DNA of 64,000 bases, from contig CAWESO010000010.1 of NCBI GenBank assembly GCA_963811775.1, forward strand, positions 310,001-374,000, read 5' to 3'. The first letter of the stretch is position 1, and each line of letters opens with the position of its first letter. Under the pieces are notes generated by a model. The model was given only the letters and a program-made list of their open reading frames with translations. It searched no databases and was not told where the DNA came from. The stretch comes from Chersky-840 sp963811775. Lineage in GTDB: Bacteria > Actinomycetota > Acidimicrobiia > Acidimicrobiales > UBA8190. Below, one piece after another: positions 9,609 to 18,098 of this stretch. The position numbers were made by a program, and so were the translations under genes.

Positions 9609-10865
9609 ATGCGAATCCGCGGGTTGAGTCGGCTGGCGGGGATCTCCCTGGCGGTTGTCGTGGGCATGGTCTTCACGGCGTGCAGCAGCAGTCCCAAGAC
9701 GGCGTCCACGACGACGACGAAGGCATCGGCCAGCGTGCCGGCCGATCTCACCGTCAAGTCCTTCAACGTGAACTTCACGGAGATGCCGAAGTTGAAGCCG
9801 CTGGCTACAGCGGGCACCGGCCTGGTCGGCGTCATCCTCCCCGACACCACCTCGTCGACGCGCTACGTCGACTTCGACGCTCCGTACTTGAAGGAAGCGT
9901 TCCAGATGGCCGGGTACAGCTCGTCTGACTTCAAGATCGACAACGCCCAGGGCGTGGACGCCACCGAGCTCGCCGACGCCCAGGCTGACGTGGCGCTCGG
10001 CGCCAAGGTCCTCGTCTTCGACCCGATCGACAGCACGGTCGGGGCTCAGGTCCAGTCCTACGCGTCGTCGCACGGCGTCGCCGTGATCAGCTACGACCGG
10101 GCCACCTTCACGGGCACCAACACCTACTACGTGAGCTTCGACAACAACCAGGTGGGCAAGCTCATCGGTCAAGGCTTCGAAGCGTGCGTGTCCTCGTGGG
10201 GCGTCGCCAGCCCCAAGGTGTTCGAGCTCGACGGCGGTGAGGACACCGACCCCAACGCAGTGTCGTTCGCCCAGGGCTACAACTCGGTCATCTGGAACTC
10301 GGTGACGACGCCGCTGAAGGCGGGCCTGACCAACAGCAAGGGCTACACCTTGATCGGCGACCAGATCACCCCCGGTTGGGTGAACGCCACCGGTGCGACC
10401 ATCTTCACCCAGCAGTTCACGGCCCACCCGACGATCAACGCCACCGTCGAGGCCAATGACGGGCTGGCCGAAGCTGTCGTCACCGACCTGAAGAACAAGG
10501 GTGTCGGCCCCAAGAAGATCCCGACCACCGGGCAAGACGCCACGCTCCAGGGGATGGAGAACATCCTCCAGGGCTACCAGTGCGGATCGGTCTACAAGGC
10601 CGTCTACCAAGAGGCGCAGGACGCCGTCGCGTTGGCCACGATCCTGCGGGACGGCAAGACCCCGCCCGCCGCCCTGGTCAACTCCACCACCACGCCTCCC
10701 ACGGGCGTGACGGGGACGGCACAGCCGGCGTCGCTGCTCACCCCGGTGTGGGTGAATGCCACCAACATGGCGTCGACGGTGATCAAGGACAAGTTCATCT
10801 CGGCCTCGACGCTCTGCACCGCAGTGGGCAGCAGCGTGTGTAGCGCCGCCAACATCACCCCGTAA
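9609..10865 (+). CDS. Sugar ABC transporter substrate-binding lipoprotein (periplasmic-binding, XylF/RbsB type)
   Basis: A 418-residue extracellular solute-binding protein that captures a sugar for the importer encoded next to it. It begins with a lipoprotein signal (MRIRGLSRLAG, a hydrophobic core, then VFTACSSS with the acylated cysteine near residue 25). A Thr/Ser/Ala-rich linker follows. The type I binding domain contains GVILPDTTSSTRYVDFD, AKVLVFDPIDSTVGAQV, VAVISYDR and the hinge-region ATVEANDGLAEAVV. These match the xylose/ribose-binding family, although the exact sugar cannot be read. The start is ATG 9609 with a GCAGGAGAG ribosome site. A perfect stem-loop after the gene (10887-10919) separates it from the ATPase gene and probably keeps binding-protein expression higher than that of the other subunits. 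Confidence 0.92.
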   Translation: MRIRGLSRLAGISLAVVVGMVFTACSSSPKTASTTTTKASASVPADLTVKSFNVNFTEMPKLKPLATAGTGLVGVILPDTTSSTRYVDFDAPYLKEAFQMAGYSSSDFKIDNAQGVDATELADAQADVALGAKVLVFDPIDSTVGAQVQSYASSHGVAVISYDRATFTGTNTYYVSFDNNQVGKLIGQGFEACVSSWGVASPKVFELDGGEDTDPNAVSFAQGYNSVIWNSVTTPLKAGLTNSKGYTLIGDQITPGWVNATGATIFTQQFTAHPTINATVEANDGLAEAVVTDLKNKGVGPKKIPTTGQDATLQGMENILQGYQCGSVYKAVYQEAQDAVALATILRDGKTPPAALVNSTTTPPTGVTGTAQPASLLTPVWVNATNMASTVIKDKFISASTLCTAVGSSVCSAANITP

Positions 10866-10886
10866 CCGCGTTCACCAGACTCGAGT

Positions 10887-10919
10887 GGGACCGTCGCCGC
10901 CTCGTGCGGCGACGGTCCC
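10887..10919 (+). terminator. Perfect 14-bp stem-loop between binding-protein and ATPase genes
   Basis: GGGACCGTCGCCGC (10887-10900) and GCGGCGACGGTCCC (10906-10919) are exact inverted copies around a 5-nt loop. The hairpin begins 21 bases after the binding-protein stop codon. No U tract follows. It can be a partial terminator or an mRNA 3'-end stabiliser, as is common downstream of binding-protein genes in ABC operons. Confidence 0.75.
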
Positions 10920-10986
10920 GCGTCTGGCCGAACGATGACGTAACCTGTGTCGCGGCGAACGTAACGCGAGAGGATCGAGGTCGAGG

Positions 10987-11736
10987 GTGGACGAGCCCCT
11001 TCTGAAAGTGCGGGGCCTCTCCAAGCGCTTCGGTGCCGTCCAAGCACTGACCGACGTGGACCTCGATGTGTCGGCCGGAGAGGTGATGTCGCTGTCGGGC
11101 GACAACGGCGCCGGCAAGTCCGTCCTCATCAAGTGCATCTCGGGTATCTACGAGCCCGACCACGGCCAGATCATCTGGGAAGGGCGACCGGTCCGGATCC
11201 GCAGCGCGCACGATTCCGCCGCGTTGGGCATCGAGACCGTGTATCAGGACCTTGCGCTGGCTGACAATCTCGACATCGTCCAGAACATGTTCCTGGGACG
11301 CGAGCGCCTGCGGCGCCGGGTACTCGACGAGGACGACATGGAGCGTGCCGCGGCGGAGACCCTGGCCGGTCTGCGGGTGACGACGGTGCGGTCGATCCGC
11401 CAGCCGGTGGGGTCGCTGTCGGGTGGACAGCGACAGTCGGTGGCGGTGGCCAAGGCCGTGATGTGGAACTCCAAACTGGTGATCATGGACGAGCCGACCG
11501 CCGCCCTGGGGGTGTCGCAGACCGCCATGGTGCTCGACCTGGTGCGACGGCTCAGAGATCAGGGGCTGGCGGTGTTGATGATCTCGCACAACCTCAACGA
11601 CGTCTTTGCCGTTGCCGACCGCATCGCCGTCCTGTATCTGGGAAGGATGGTGGTGCAGGACAAGATCGCGGCCTTCGATCGACAGAGGGTCGTCGAGTAC
11701 ATGACCACAGGGGGCGTGGGTGCAAAAAGCCAATAA
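10987..11736 (+). CDS. Sugar ABC transporter ATP-binding protein (single nucleotide-binding domain)
   Basis: A 249-residue ATPase that powers the adjacent sugar importer. It has Walker A GDNGAGKSVLIK near residue 39, the signature LSGGQRQSVAVAKA near residue 140, Walker B LVIMDEPTAALG near residue 160 and a switch histidine in MISHNLNDV. The paralogues RbsA, XylG and MglA have two such domains in about 500 residues; this one has only one and resembles the single-domain FrcA type. It would have to act as a homodimer. The start is GTG 10987 after GAGGATCGAGG. The permease gene follows after 29 bases. Confidence 0.92.
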   Translation: MDEPLLKVRGLSKRFGAVQALTDVDLDVSAGEVMSLSGDNGAGKSVLIKCISGIYEPDHGQIIWEGRPVRIRSAHDSAALGIETVYQDLALADNLDIVQNMFLGRERLRRRVLDEDDMERAAAETLAGLRVTTVRSIRQPVGSLSGGQRQSVAVAKAVMWNSKLVIMDEPTAALGVSQTAMVLDLVRRLRDQGLAVLMISHNLNDVFAVADRIAVLYLGRMVVQDKIAAFDRQRVVEYMTTGGVGAKSQ

Positions 11737-11765
11737 CGCGCCCACCCGAGCAGGAGCTCTGCGAC

Positions 11766-13130
11766 GTGACACCGAGTGAACCCGGATTCGGCGGCGCACC
11801 TCCGTCCTCGGGTCTCGAGCTTCCCGTCGAGGCCGAAGTCGACTTGACTGCGGCGCCGGCCACGGCCGCCGCGCTCGTCCCGCCCGAGATCGTGGCCCAG
11901 TCGATGCGGGAGTACGCCCGCGGCCAATTCCTGCGCATCAGGGGCGGAGAGGCCGGGATGCTCCCGGTCCTCTTGGGGCTGGTCATCATGGTCATCGTCT
12001 TCCAGTCCATCAGCCCTCATCACATCTTCCTCTCGGCCGGCAACATCGTGAACCTCTTCCAGCAGAGTGCGGTGTTCATGGTGCTGGCCATGGCCGAGAC
12101 CTTCGCCCTGCTGCTCGGAGAGATCGACCTTTCGATCGGCTACGTCGGCCCCGTCGGGGCGGTCATAGCCGTGCAGCTCGTGCAGCCGTCGACGACCAAC
12201 TGGCCGTGGTGGGCGGCGATCGTCGTCTCCCTTCTGGCGTGCGCGCTGATCGGCGCGGTGCAGGGCTCGTTGATCAGCCGGCTCCGGATCCCCTCCTTCA
12301 TCGTGACCTTGGCCGGACTGCTCATCTTCAACGGCGTCCTGCTCATCGTGCTCGCCTTCGGGCCGTTCTCCGGATATCCCACCCTGACCGGCCCGTCGCC
12401 CAATCTGCGAGCGCTCTACAACCTCATGTGGGGTCACATCAACCCCACCGAGGGATGGATCGCTCTGGCCGTCATCGTCGGCGCCTTGGGCCTGAACCTC
12501 TCTCTGCGCGACTCACGCCGAAGGCGCAGCGGCCTGGTGGCGCCCCCGGTCGGCCTCACGGTGGCGAAGATCGTCCTCATGGCGGGGGTGGGCGTCGCCG
12601 TGGTGGCCGTGTGCAACGTCAACCGTGCGGCGGTGGGGACGCTCGAGGGCGTCCCGTGGGCGATATTCATCGTGCTCGGGGTGCTCGGTGCGTGGACGTT
12701 CCTCCTCCAGCGCATGCGCTTCGGGCGCTACATGTACGCCATCGGTGGCAACCCCGAGGCGGCCCGTCGGGCCGGAATCAGGGTGACCAACATCCGGACG
12801 TGGGCCTTCATCCTGTGCGCGTTCACCGCCGGGATCGCCGGGTTGCTCTACGCCTCGTACCTGGGCGGCATGTCCAACAACGTGAACGGCGGGCAACTCG
12901 TCCTCTACGCCGTGGCCGCCGCGGTCATCGGCGGCACCTCGCTGTTCGGGGGCAAGGGCAAGGCGGTCCACGGGGTGCTCGGGGGGTTGGTGATCGGCGG
13001 CATCTACAACGGCATGTACCTCCTCGGGCTGGCCGTGCAGTGGGAGTTCATCGTGACCGGTGGCGTGCTCCTGGGCGCGGTGACCATCGACGCTCTCTCC
13101 CGGCGGGCCAGTGGCACCGGGGGCAGCTGA
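11766..13130 (+). CDS. Sugar ABC transporter permease (XylH/RbsC family)
   Basis: A permease of about 454 residues with 10 or more predicted membrane helices that forms the pore of the sugar importer. Family landmarks include AETFALLLGEIDLSIGYVG, which is the typical permease signature with G-x-I-D-L-S, then SFIVTLAGLLIFNG, AIGGNPEAARRAGI and AAAVIGGTSLFGGKG. The first 65 residues are an extended acidic, alanine-rich cytoplasmic tail not needed in the core family. The start is GTG 11766 with AGGAG about 12 bases before it; an open frame reaches back to 11463 but overlaps the ATPase gene antisensibly to its codon pattern. It lies in one operon with the ATPase and binding protein. Confidence 0.9.
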   Translation: MTPSEPGFGGAPPSSGLELPVEAEVDLTAAPATAAALVPPEIVAQSMREYARGQFLRIRGGEAGMLPVLLGLVIMVIVFQSISPHHIFLSAGNIVNLFQQSAVFMVLAMAETFALLLGEIDLSIGYVGPVGAVIAVQLVQPSTTNWPWWAAIVVSLLACALIGAVQGSLISRLRIPSFIVTLAGLLIFNGVLLIVLAFGPFSGYPTLTGPSPNLRALYNLMWGHINPTEGWIALAVIVGALGLNLSLRDSRRRRSGLVAPPVGLTVAKIVLMAGVGVAVVAVCNVNRAAVGTLEGVPWAIFIVLGVLGAWTFLLQRMRFGRYMYAIGGNPEAARRAGIRVTNIRTWAFILCAFTAGIAGLLYASYLGGMSNNVNGGQLVLYAVAAAVIGGTSLFGGKGKAVHGVLGGLVIGGIYNGMYLLGLAVQWEFIVTGGVLLGAVTIDALSRRASGTGGS

Positions 13131-13233
13131 GCGGCGGCGCTCGCCCTTTGCCATCGCCGAGAGAGAGTGTGGCCTGATGCGACGGGGCCCCGACGAGGGC
13201 GACGCGCCCCCCACCCGTCGTCTCCACGAATAG

Positions 13234-14298
13234 GTGGCGACGCTCCGGGTCGGCCTGCTCGGCTACGGACTGGCGGGCTCGGTGTTCCACGGCCCCTTGA
13301 TCGACGCCACCCCGGGCCTCGAGATCGCGACCATCGTGACCGCCGATGCCACCCGCCAGAGCCGAGCGGGGCGCGACTTCCCCCGAGCCCGGATCGTCCC
13401 GAGCGCCGACGACCTGTGGGCCCGGGCCGACGAGCACGACCTCGTCGTCGTGGCCACCGCCACGGGGTCCCACGCCGCCCTGGCGACCCTCGCCGTCGAC
13501 AGCGGCCTGGCCGTGGTGGTCGAGAAGCCGTTGGCGCCGACGCTGACCCAAGCCCGCGCCCTGGTCGAACGAGCCGCCGCCGCCCGCGTCGTGCTCACGG
13601 TGTTCCACAACCGTCGGTGGGATGCCGAGTACCTCACCCTGGGCCGGCTCGTTGCCGACGGCGCACTCGGTGGGGTGGCTCGCTACGAGTCGCGCTTCGA
13701 GCGGTGGCGGCCCCAGCGCACCCCCGGCGCCTGGCGCGAGGAGCTCCCCGCCGACGACGGGGGAGGGGTGCTCCTCGACCTCGGCGTGCACCTCGTCGAC
13801 CAGGCGCGCCAACTGCTCGGGCCCGTCACCGGCGTCTACGCCGAGATCGCGGCGCGCCGGGGCGGGGCCGACGACGACGTGTTCATGGCGCTCGGGCACG
13901 CCTCGGGGACGATGTCGCACCTGTGGGCGAGCGCGGTGGCGGCCGCCCCCGGGCCTCGGCTGCGCGTGCTCGGCACCGAGGCGGCCTTCGTCGCCGAGCA
14001 CCTCGACGGGCAGGAGGATGCGCTGCGCGCCGGGCGCCGGCCCGACGAGGCGGGGTTCGGGGTCGTGCCCCCGGAGCGTTGGGGCCAGCTGGTGCGGGGA
14101 GACGCCCGCGACCCCGTGACGAGCGAGCGCGGGCGGTGGTCGGACTTCTACCCCGGGGTCGTCCAGGCGTTGCGGGGTCTGGCCCCGCCCCCCGTCGACC
14201 CCCACGACGCGGCGGAGGTGCTGGCCGTCCTCGACGCCGCCCGGCGCAGCGCCGCCGAGCACGCCGTCGTGGCCATGTCATGGGGCCATCCCTCCTGA
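13234..14298 (+). CDS. Gfo/Idh/MocA family NAD(P)-dependent oxidoreductase
   Basis: A 354-residue cytoplasmic oxidoreductase. The N-terminal Rossmann fold starts with VGLLGYGLAGSVFHGPL, a form typical of the scyllo-inositol/glucose dehydrogenase branch. VVVEKPLAPT holds the E-K-P motif, and VFHNRRWDAEYLTL plus LLDLGVHLVDQA mark the C-terminal catalytic domain. It lies 103 bases after the sugar permease gene on the same strand, so oxidation of the imported sugar or polyol is a reasonable inference. The start is GTG 13234. The substrate is not determined. Confidence 0.88.
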   Translation: MATLRVGLLGYGLAGSVFHGPLIDATPGLEIATIVTADATRQSRAGRDFPRARIVPSADDLWARADEHDLVVVATATGSHAALATLAVDSGLAVVVEKPLAPTLTQARALVERAAAARVVLTVFHNRRWDAEYLTLGRLVADGALGGVARYESRFERWRPQRTPGAWREELPADDGGGVLLDLGVHLVDQARQLLGPVTGVYAEIAARRGGADDDVFMALGHASGTMSHLWASAVAAAPGPRLRVLGTEAAFVAEHLDGQEDALRAGRRPDEAGFGVVPPERWGQLVRGDARDPVTSERGRWSDFYPGVVQALRGLAPPPVDPHDAAEVLAVLDAARRSAAEHAVVAMSWGHPS

Positions 14299-14331
14299 CC
14301 AGCGGATTTGCCCCAAATATCTGAGCCGCTA

Positions 14332-14349
14332 ATATCCGCAACCGGATAT
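14332..14349. promoter_or_regulatory. Palindromic operator candidate upstream of padR
   Basis: ATATCCG at 14332-14338 and CGGATAT at 14343-14349 are a perfect inverted repeat around CAAC. The site lies 34 bases before the PadR start codon in an unusually AT-rich spot. PadR regulators commonly repress their own operon through such palindromes, so autoregulation is likely. Confidence 0.65.
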
Positions 14350-14382
14350 GCGCAACGGCGCCGACCACCGGGGGGAACGGTC

Positions 14383-15000
14383 GTGACCCGCCGGAAAGTC
14401 TCGAACCCCCTGGCCCTGGCCGTGCTGGCCTGCCTGGCCGAGCGGTCCATGCACCCCTACGAGATGGCCACAACCATGCGGGGCCGCCACAAGGACCAGA
14501 GCATCAAGTTGAACTACGGGTCGCTCTACACCGTGGTCCAGGCGCTGCGGCGGCACGGGCTCATCGAGGCCCAGGAGACCGAGCGCCCCGGGAAGCGCCC
14601 CGAGCGCACCGTGTTCGCCATCACCGAGGCGGGCTCGACCGAGCTGCTCGACTGGCTGAGCGAGCTCATTAGTGTCCCGAGCAAGGAGTACCTGCGGTTC
14701 GAAGCGGGGCTGTCACTGTTGCCGGTGCTCACGCCGGACCAGGCGGTGGAGCTCCTCGAGATCCGCTGCCAGCACCTCGAGGTCGACCTGGCGCAGCGAC
14801 GCACCGTCAGCGGGCTGATCGCGCAGCAGGGTGTGCCCCGGCTGTTCGAGGTGGAGTTCGAGTACATGACGTGCTTGGCCGAGGCCGAGCTCGAGTGGAC
14901 CCGCACCCTCATCAGCGAGGTGAAGTCGAATTCGCTCGACGGCATCGAGCTGTGGCGCGGGTTTCACGCCGCGCACGCGGAGGAAGGACAACCGACATGA
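14383..15000 (+). CDS. PadR family transcriptional regulator
   Basis: A 205-residue repressor of the PadR family. The winged helix covers about residues 8-85 with LALAVLACLAERSMHPYEMA, NYGSLYTVVQALRRHGLIE and TVFAITEAGS. The C-terminal part is a helical Vir-like dimerisation domain (EYLRFEAGLSLLPVLTPDQA and LAEAELEWTRTLI). The start is GTG 14383 after GGGGGAACGGTC. The last codons overlap the ATG of the ABC ATPase gene by four bases, so it is translationally coupled to the exporter it most likely controls. The palindrome at 14332-14349 is its probable operator. The inducer is unknown, but drugs or cell-envelope stress are usual for PadR-exporter pairs. Confidence 0.92.
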   Translation: MTRRKVSNPLALAVLACLAERSMHPYEMATTMRGRHKDQSIKLNYGSLYTVVQALRRHGLIEAQETERPGKRPERTVFAITEAGSTELLDWLSELISVPSKEYLRFEAGLSLLPVLTPDQAVELLEIRCQHLEVDLAQRRTVSGLIAQQGVPRLFEVEFEYMTCLAEAELEWTRTLISEVKSNSLDGIELWRGFHAAHAEEGQPT

Positions 15001-16034
15001 CCAACGCCATCGAGGCGCACGACCTGCACAAGACCTTCGGCGGTGAGGTGCGCGCCCTCGACGGCGTGAGCTTCGCCGTCGAGGAGGGGACCATCTTCGG
15101 GCTGCTCGGCCCCAACGGCGCCGGCAAGACGACGGCCGTGCGGATCCTCACCACCATCCTGAGCCCGGACTCCGGGTCAGGCTCGGTCCTCGGCTACGAC
15201 GTCGTGGCGCAGGCCGATCGGGTCCGGACCCTCATCGGGTTGGCGGGCCAGTACGCGGCGGTGGACGAGAACCTGACCGGTCGCGAGAACCTCACGATGG
15301 TCGGGCGCCTCAATCACCTGGCCCGGTCTGTCGTCAGCGCCCGAGCCACCGAACTGCTCGAGCAATTCGACCTCACCGACGCCGGCGACCGGCCGCTCAA
15401 GACCTATTCGGGCGGCATGCGCCGCCGCCTGGACGTCGCCGCCGCCCTGGTGGCCCGGCCGAAGGTGCTGTTCCTCGACGAGCCCACCACCGGGCTCGAC
15501 CCCCAGAGCAGGGTCGACGTGTGGGCCATGATCGAACGCCTCGTGGGCGAAGGCACGAGCGTGTTGCTCACCACCCAGTACCTCGAGGAGGCCGACGTCC
15601 TGGCTCGGCGCATCGCCGTGGTGGACCACGGCCACGTCATCGCCGAGGGGACGCCCATGCAGCTCAAGTCCGATCTCGGGGCCACCGTGGTCGACGTGGG
15701 CCTCGCCGATGCCGACGTGGCCCGCCAGGCGGCCCAGGTCCTCGACGGCATCGGCACCACGAGCCCGACGGTGGTCGGGAGCATGGTCGAGCTGCCGGTG
15801 GACAACGGGCCGAGGGTGGCGATGGAGGTCCTGCGCCTTCTCGACCAGCATGCCCTCGTGCCCGTCACCTTCGGCATCCGCGAGCCCAGTCTCGACGACG
15901 TGTTCCTGGCGCTGACGGGCAAGCGGACCGAGACCGAGCAAGACGGCGCCGCGGGCGCCGCCACCGACGGCCAACGTCGGCGCCGGCGAACACCGGCCGA
16001 GGCCGTCACGACGAGCGAAGGAGGCGGACGATGA
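14997..16034 (+). CDS. Daunorubicin-resistance-type (DrrA) ABC transporter ATP-binding protein
   Basis: A 345-residue ATPase for an ABC-2 exporter. Walker A is GPNGAGKTTAVR near residue 42, the signature is YSGGMRRRLDVAAAL, Walker B is VLFLDEPTTGLDPQSR, and the H-loop region carries TTQYLEEAD with Q-Y in place of a plain histidine, as in DrrA. The C-terminal 100 residues form the DrrA-associated regulatory domain and end in a basic tail. Its ATG overlaps the PadR stop (ATGA) and its own stop overlaps the permease start in the same way, so the three genes form one tightly coupled operon. The exported compound is not identifiable. Confidence 0.93.
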   Translation: MTNAIEAHDLHKTFGGEVRALDGVSFAVEEGTIFGLLGPNGAGKTTAVRILTTILSPDSGSGSVLGYDVVAQADRVRTLIGLAGQYAAVDENLTGRENLTMVGRLNHLARSVVSARATELLEQFDLTDAGDRPLKTYSGGMRRRLDVAAALVARPKVLFLDEPTTGLDPQSRVDVWAMIERLVGEGTSVLLTTQYLEEADVLARRIAVVDHGHVIAEGTPMQLKSDLGATVVDVGLADADVARQAAQVLDGIGTTSPTVVGSMVELPVDNGPRVAMEVLRLLDQHALVPVTFGIREPSLDDVFLALTGKRTETEQDGAAGAATDGQRRRRRTPAEAVTTSEGGGR

Positions 16035-16888
16035 GCACGACCACCGCGGTCATCCCCGAGCCGGGCGTGAGCCCGATCCCCGTCCCGACCCTGCCCGGCG
16101 GGCTGGCCCGCCTGCGCTGGGCCGTGGCCGACACCGTGACGATCACCAAGCGGAACCTGATCGCCTACCTGCGGATCCCCGAGTCACTGTTCTTCTCCAC
16201 CTTGCAGCCCATCATGTTCGTGCTGCTGTTCCGCTACGTCTTCGGCGGGGCCATCCAGGTCGGGGGCGGCCTCAGCTACATCGACTTCCTCATGGCCGGG
16301 ATCTTCATCCAGAGCGTCGGCTTCGGCGGCATCGGCACCGCGGTCGGTCTGGCCGAGGACCTCCAGAAGGGGCTCATCGAGCGCTTCCGCGCCCTCCCCA
16401 TGGCCCGCTCCGCGGTTCTCGCCGGCCGCACCACCGCCGATCTCGTCCGCAACGTCTTCGTGTTGTTGCTCATGACGGGGGTGGGGGCGCTGGTGGGGTT
16501 CAACTTCCCCAACGGCGCGGCGGGGTTCATCGCCGCGTGCGCACTCGTCCTGTTCTTCGCCTACGCGCTGCTGTGGGGGTTCGCCGTGATCGGGCTCGTC
16601 GCCTCGAACAGCGAGACGGCCCAGGTCATGGCGTTCCCGATCCTCTTCCCGCTCATCTTCGCGTCGCCCGCCTTCGTGCAGGTCGTCACCATGCCCGGCT
16701 GGCTGCGGTCGTTCGCCAACAACCAGCCCATCGGTGCCGTCATCACGGCCCAGCGCGCCCTCATGCTCGGTGGGCAACATGTGCCGGGGAGCGTCACCGG
16801 GCACGTGCTCGTCAGCCTGGCGTGGTCCGTCGGGTTCCTGGTGGTGCTGGCCCCGCTGGCGGTGTGGCGCTACCGGCGCAGCACCTGA
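16031..16888 (+). CDS. ABC-2 type transporter permease (DrrB-like)
   Basis: A 285-residue integral membrane protein with six predicted helices that partners the upstream ATPase. The ABC-2 pattern is clear: TKRNLIAYLRIPESLFFSTL before helix 1, then IMFVLLFRYVFGGAI, LAEDLQKGLIERFRALPMAR (the conserved coupling segment), and FPLIFASPAFV. Length and order fit DrrB-type exporters for drugs or lipids. The start ATG at 16031 overlaps the ATPase stop codon. An open frame extends to 15521 but only as an antiparallel-coded shadow of the ATPase gene. The end is followed by a convergent gene 56 bases away. Confidence 0.92.
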   Translation: MSTTTAVIPEPGVSPIPVPTLPGGLARLRWAVADTVTITKRNLIAYLRIPESLFFSTLQPIMFVLLFRYVFGGAIQVGGGLSYIDFLMAGIFIQSVGFGGIGTAVGLAEDLQKGLIERFRALPMARSAVLAGRTTADLVRNVFVLLLMTGVGALVGFNFPNGAAGFIAACALVLFFAYALLWGFAVIGLVASNSETAQVMAFPILFPLIFASPAFVQVVTMPGWLRSFANNQPIGAVITAQRALMLGGQHVPGSVTGHVLVSLAWSVGFLVVLAPLAVWRYRRST

Positions 16889-16944
16889 GCCCCACCTGGC
16901 CCCGCGCCCCGCACGCCCGGGCCGAGGTCAGAGGTGGGTCGAAG

Positions 16945-18030
16945 TCAGGACCGGGCCGCAGTCAGGACGGGGGGCCCGGTGATCGGCGTGGTGCCGTTGC
17001 CGACGCCCAGCGACGCGTACGTGACCGCCCCCTTCGGCGCGCTCACGTGCACGGCCTCGCCCCACCGGCTGAAGGTCATGACCAGGGTGCTCTTCGTCTT
17101 GTTGATCGTCCCGTCCTCGGTGTACTGCACGGGGAGGTGAGGGCGCGACGTCGTGATGTACAGGTAGGCGGTGCCCTTGGCCCGCTGCACCTGGCCCTCG
17201 ACGACCTGGTTGACCATGGGCCCGGTGATCCCGAGGACCCGGTACCCCGCCCGCGTCGAGGTCCCCGACTCCCGGTGCGGTGCGAAGGCGATGTTGGAAT
17301 CGAGGGCCGAGCGCGTCGTCACGGCCACGTACACCGACTCATAGGGCAGGTCGCCGGGGGCCAGTGATATCCACTGTCCGGCGTGGGTAGTGGCGATGGC
17401 GCTCGGAAGGCCCAGCTGTTGCTCCATCTGGTTGGCGTCGCCCTGGAAGTAGCACGCCGCCCCGTTCACGAGGACGGTGAAGGTGTCGGACCCGATCGTG
17501 ATGACCTGGCGCCCCGAGGACATCCCGGCGTCGCCCACGGTGGTCTGGCTCTGGCCCTTGGAGGTGAAGCGCGACACGTAGTGGAACGAGCCTCCGTCGA
17601 TCGTCGACTTCAAGGCGGTGCGGGCCAGGCGCCGGGCCACGGGGGAGACGGGCGGTGCGGACTTCGACCCCGAGGTCACGATGAGCGACACCCCCGCAGC
17701 GGCCAGGATCACCACGGCCAGGACCACGACGACCGCCACCGTCCTCGTCCGTGACCGGGGCGCCGACGGCTCGGCGGGGACGGCGCCGGTCAGCACCCCG
17801 GGCGGCGGCCCCGACGGCGGGGCCGGGGCTCCCGGAGGGGCGAAGGCCGGGTGGGGCGGTGCGCCCGGGCCCGCAGTCCCCAGGGTCCCCCCGGCCCCGG
17901 GCGGTGGCGGCGGATACCCGGGGATGGGCGGGTATCCCGTGCCCGGTGCGTCGGGAGGAGGAGGCGGTGCAGGCTCGGTCGCCCCCGACGGCGCAGCCGG
18001 GGTGGGCGGTCGGTTCGTGTCGTCCGGCAC
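16945..18030 (-). CDS. Proline-rich membrane-anchored protein with LppX/LprG-like extracellular domain
   Basis: A 361-residue protein anchored by one membrane helix (VAVVVVLAVVILAAAGVSLIV, about residues 106-126). The N-terminal 100 residues are a cytoplasmic proline/glycine/alanine-rich segment with several PPPP runs. After the helix comes an extracellular domain that begins SPVARRLARTALKSTIDGGS and continues with strand-rich segments such as FHYVSRFTSKGQSQTT and YLYITTSRPHLPVQY. The pattern recalls LppX/LprG-type lipid-binding folds, but that is an inference. The start is GTG 18030. It stands alone, convergent with the drug-exporter operon. The function is unknown. Confidence 0.65.
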   Translation of the reverse strand: MPDDTNRPPTPAAPSGATEPAPPPPPDAPGTGYPPIPGYPPPPPGAGGTLGTAGPGAPPHPAFAPPGAPAPPSGPPPGVLTGAVPAEPSAPRSRTRTVAVVVVLAVVILAAAGVSLIVTSGSKSAPPVSPVARRLARTALKSTIDGGSFHYVSRFTSKGQSQTTVGDAGMSSGRQVITIGSDTFTVLVNGAACYFQGDANQMEQQLGLPSAIATTHAGQWISLAPGDLPYESVYVAVTTRSALDSNIAFAPHRESGTSTRAGYRVLGITGPMVNQVVEGQVQRAKGTAYLYITTSRPHLPVQYTEDGTINKTKSTLVMTFSRWGEAVHVSAPKGAVTYASLGVGNGTTPITGPPVLTAARS

Positions 18031-18098
18031 TGTGCTCAGACTACGCCCCGGCCACCCGGGCCCCGGAGCGGGTGCAGGGGCGCGGGTCTGGGCCTGGA

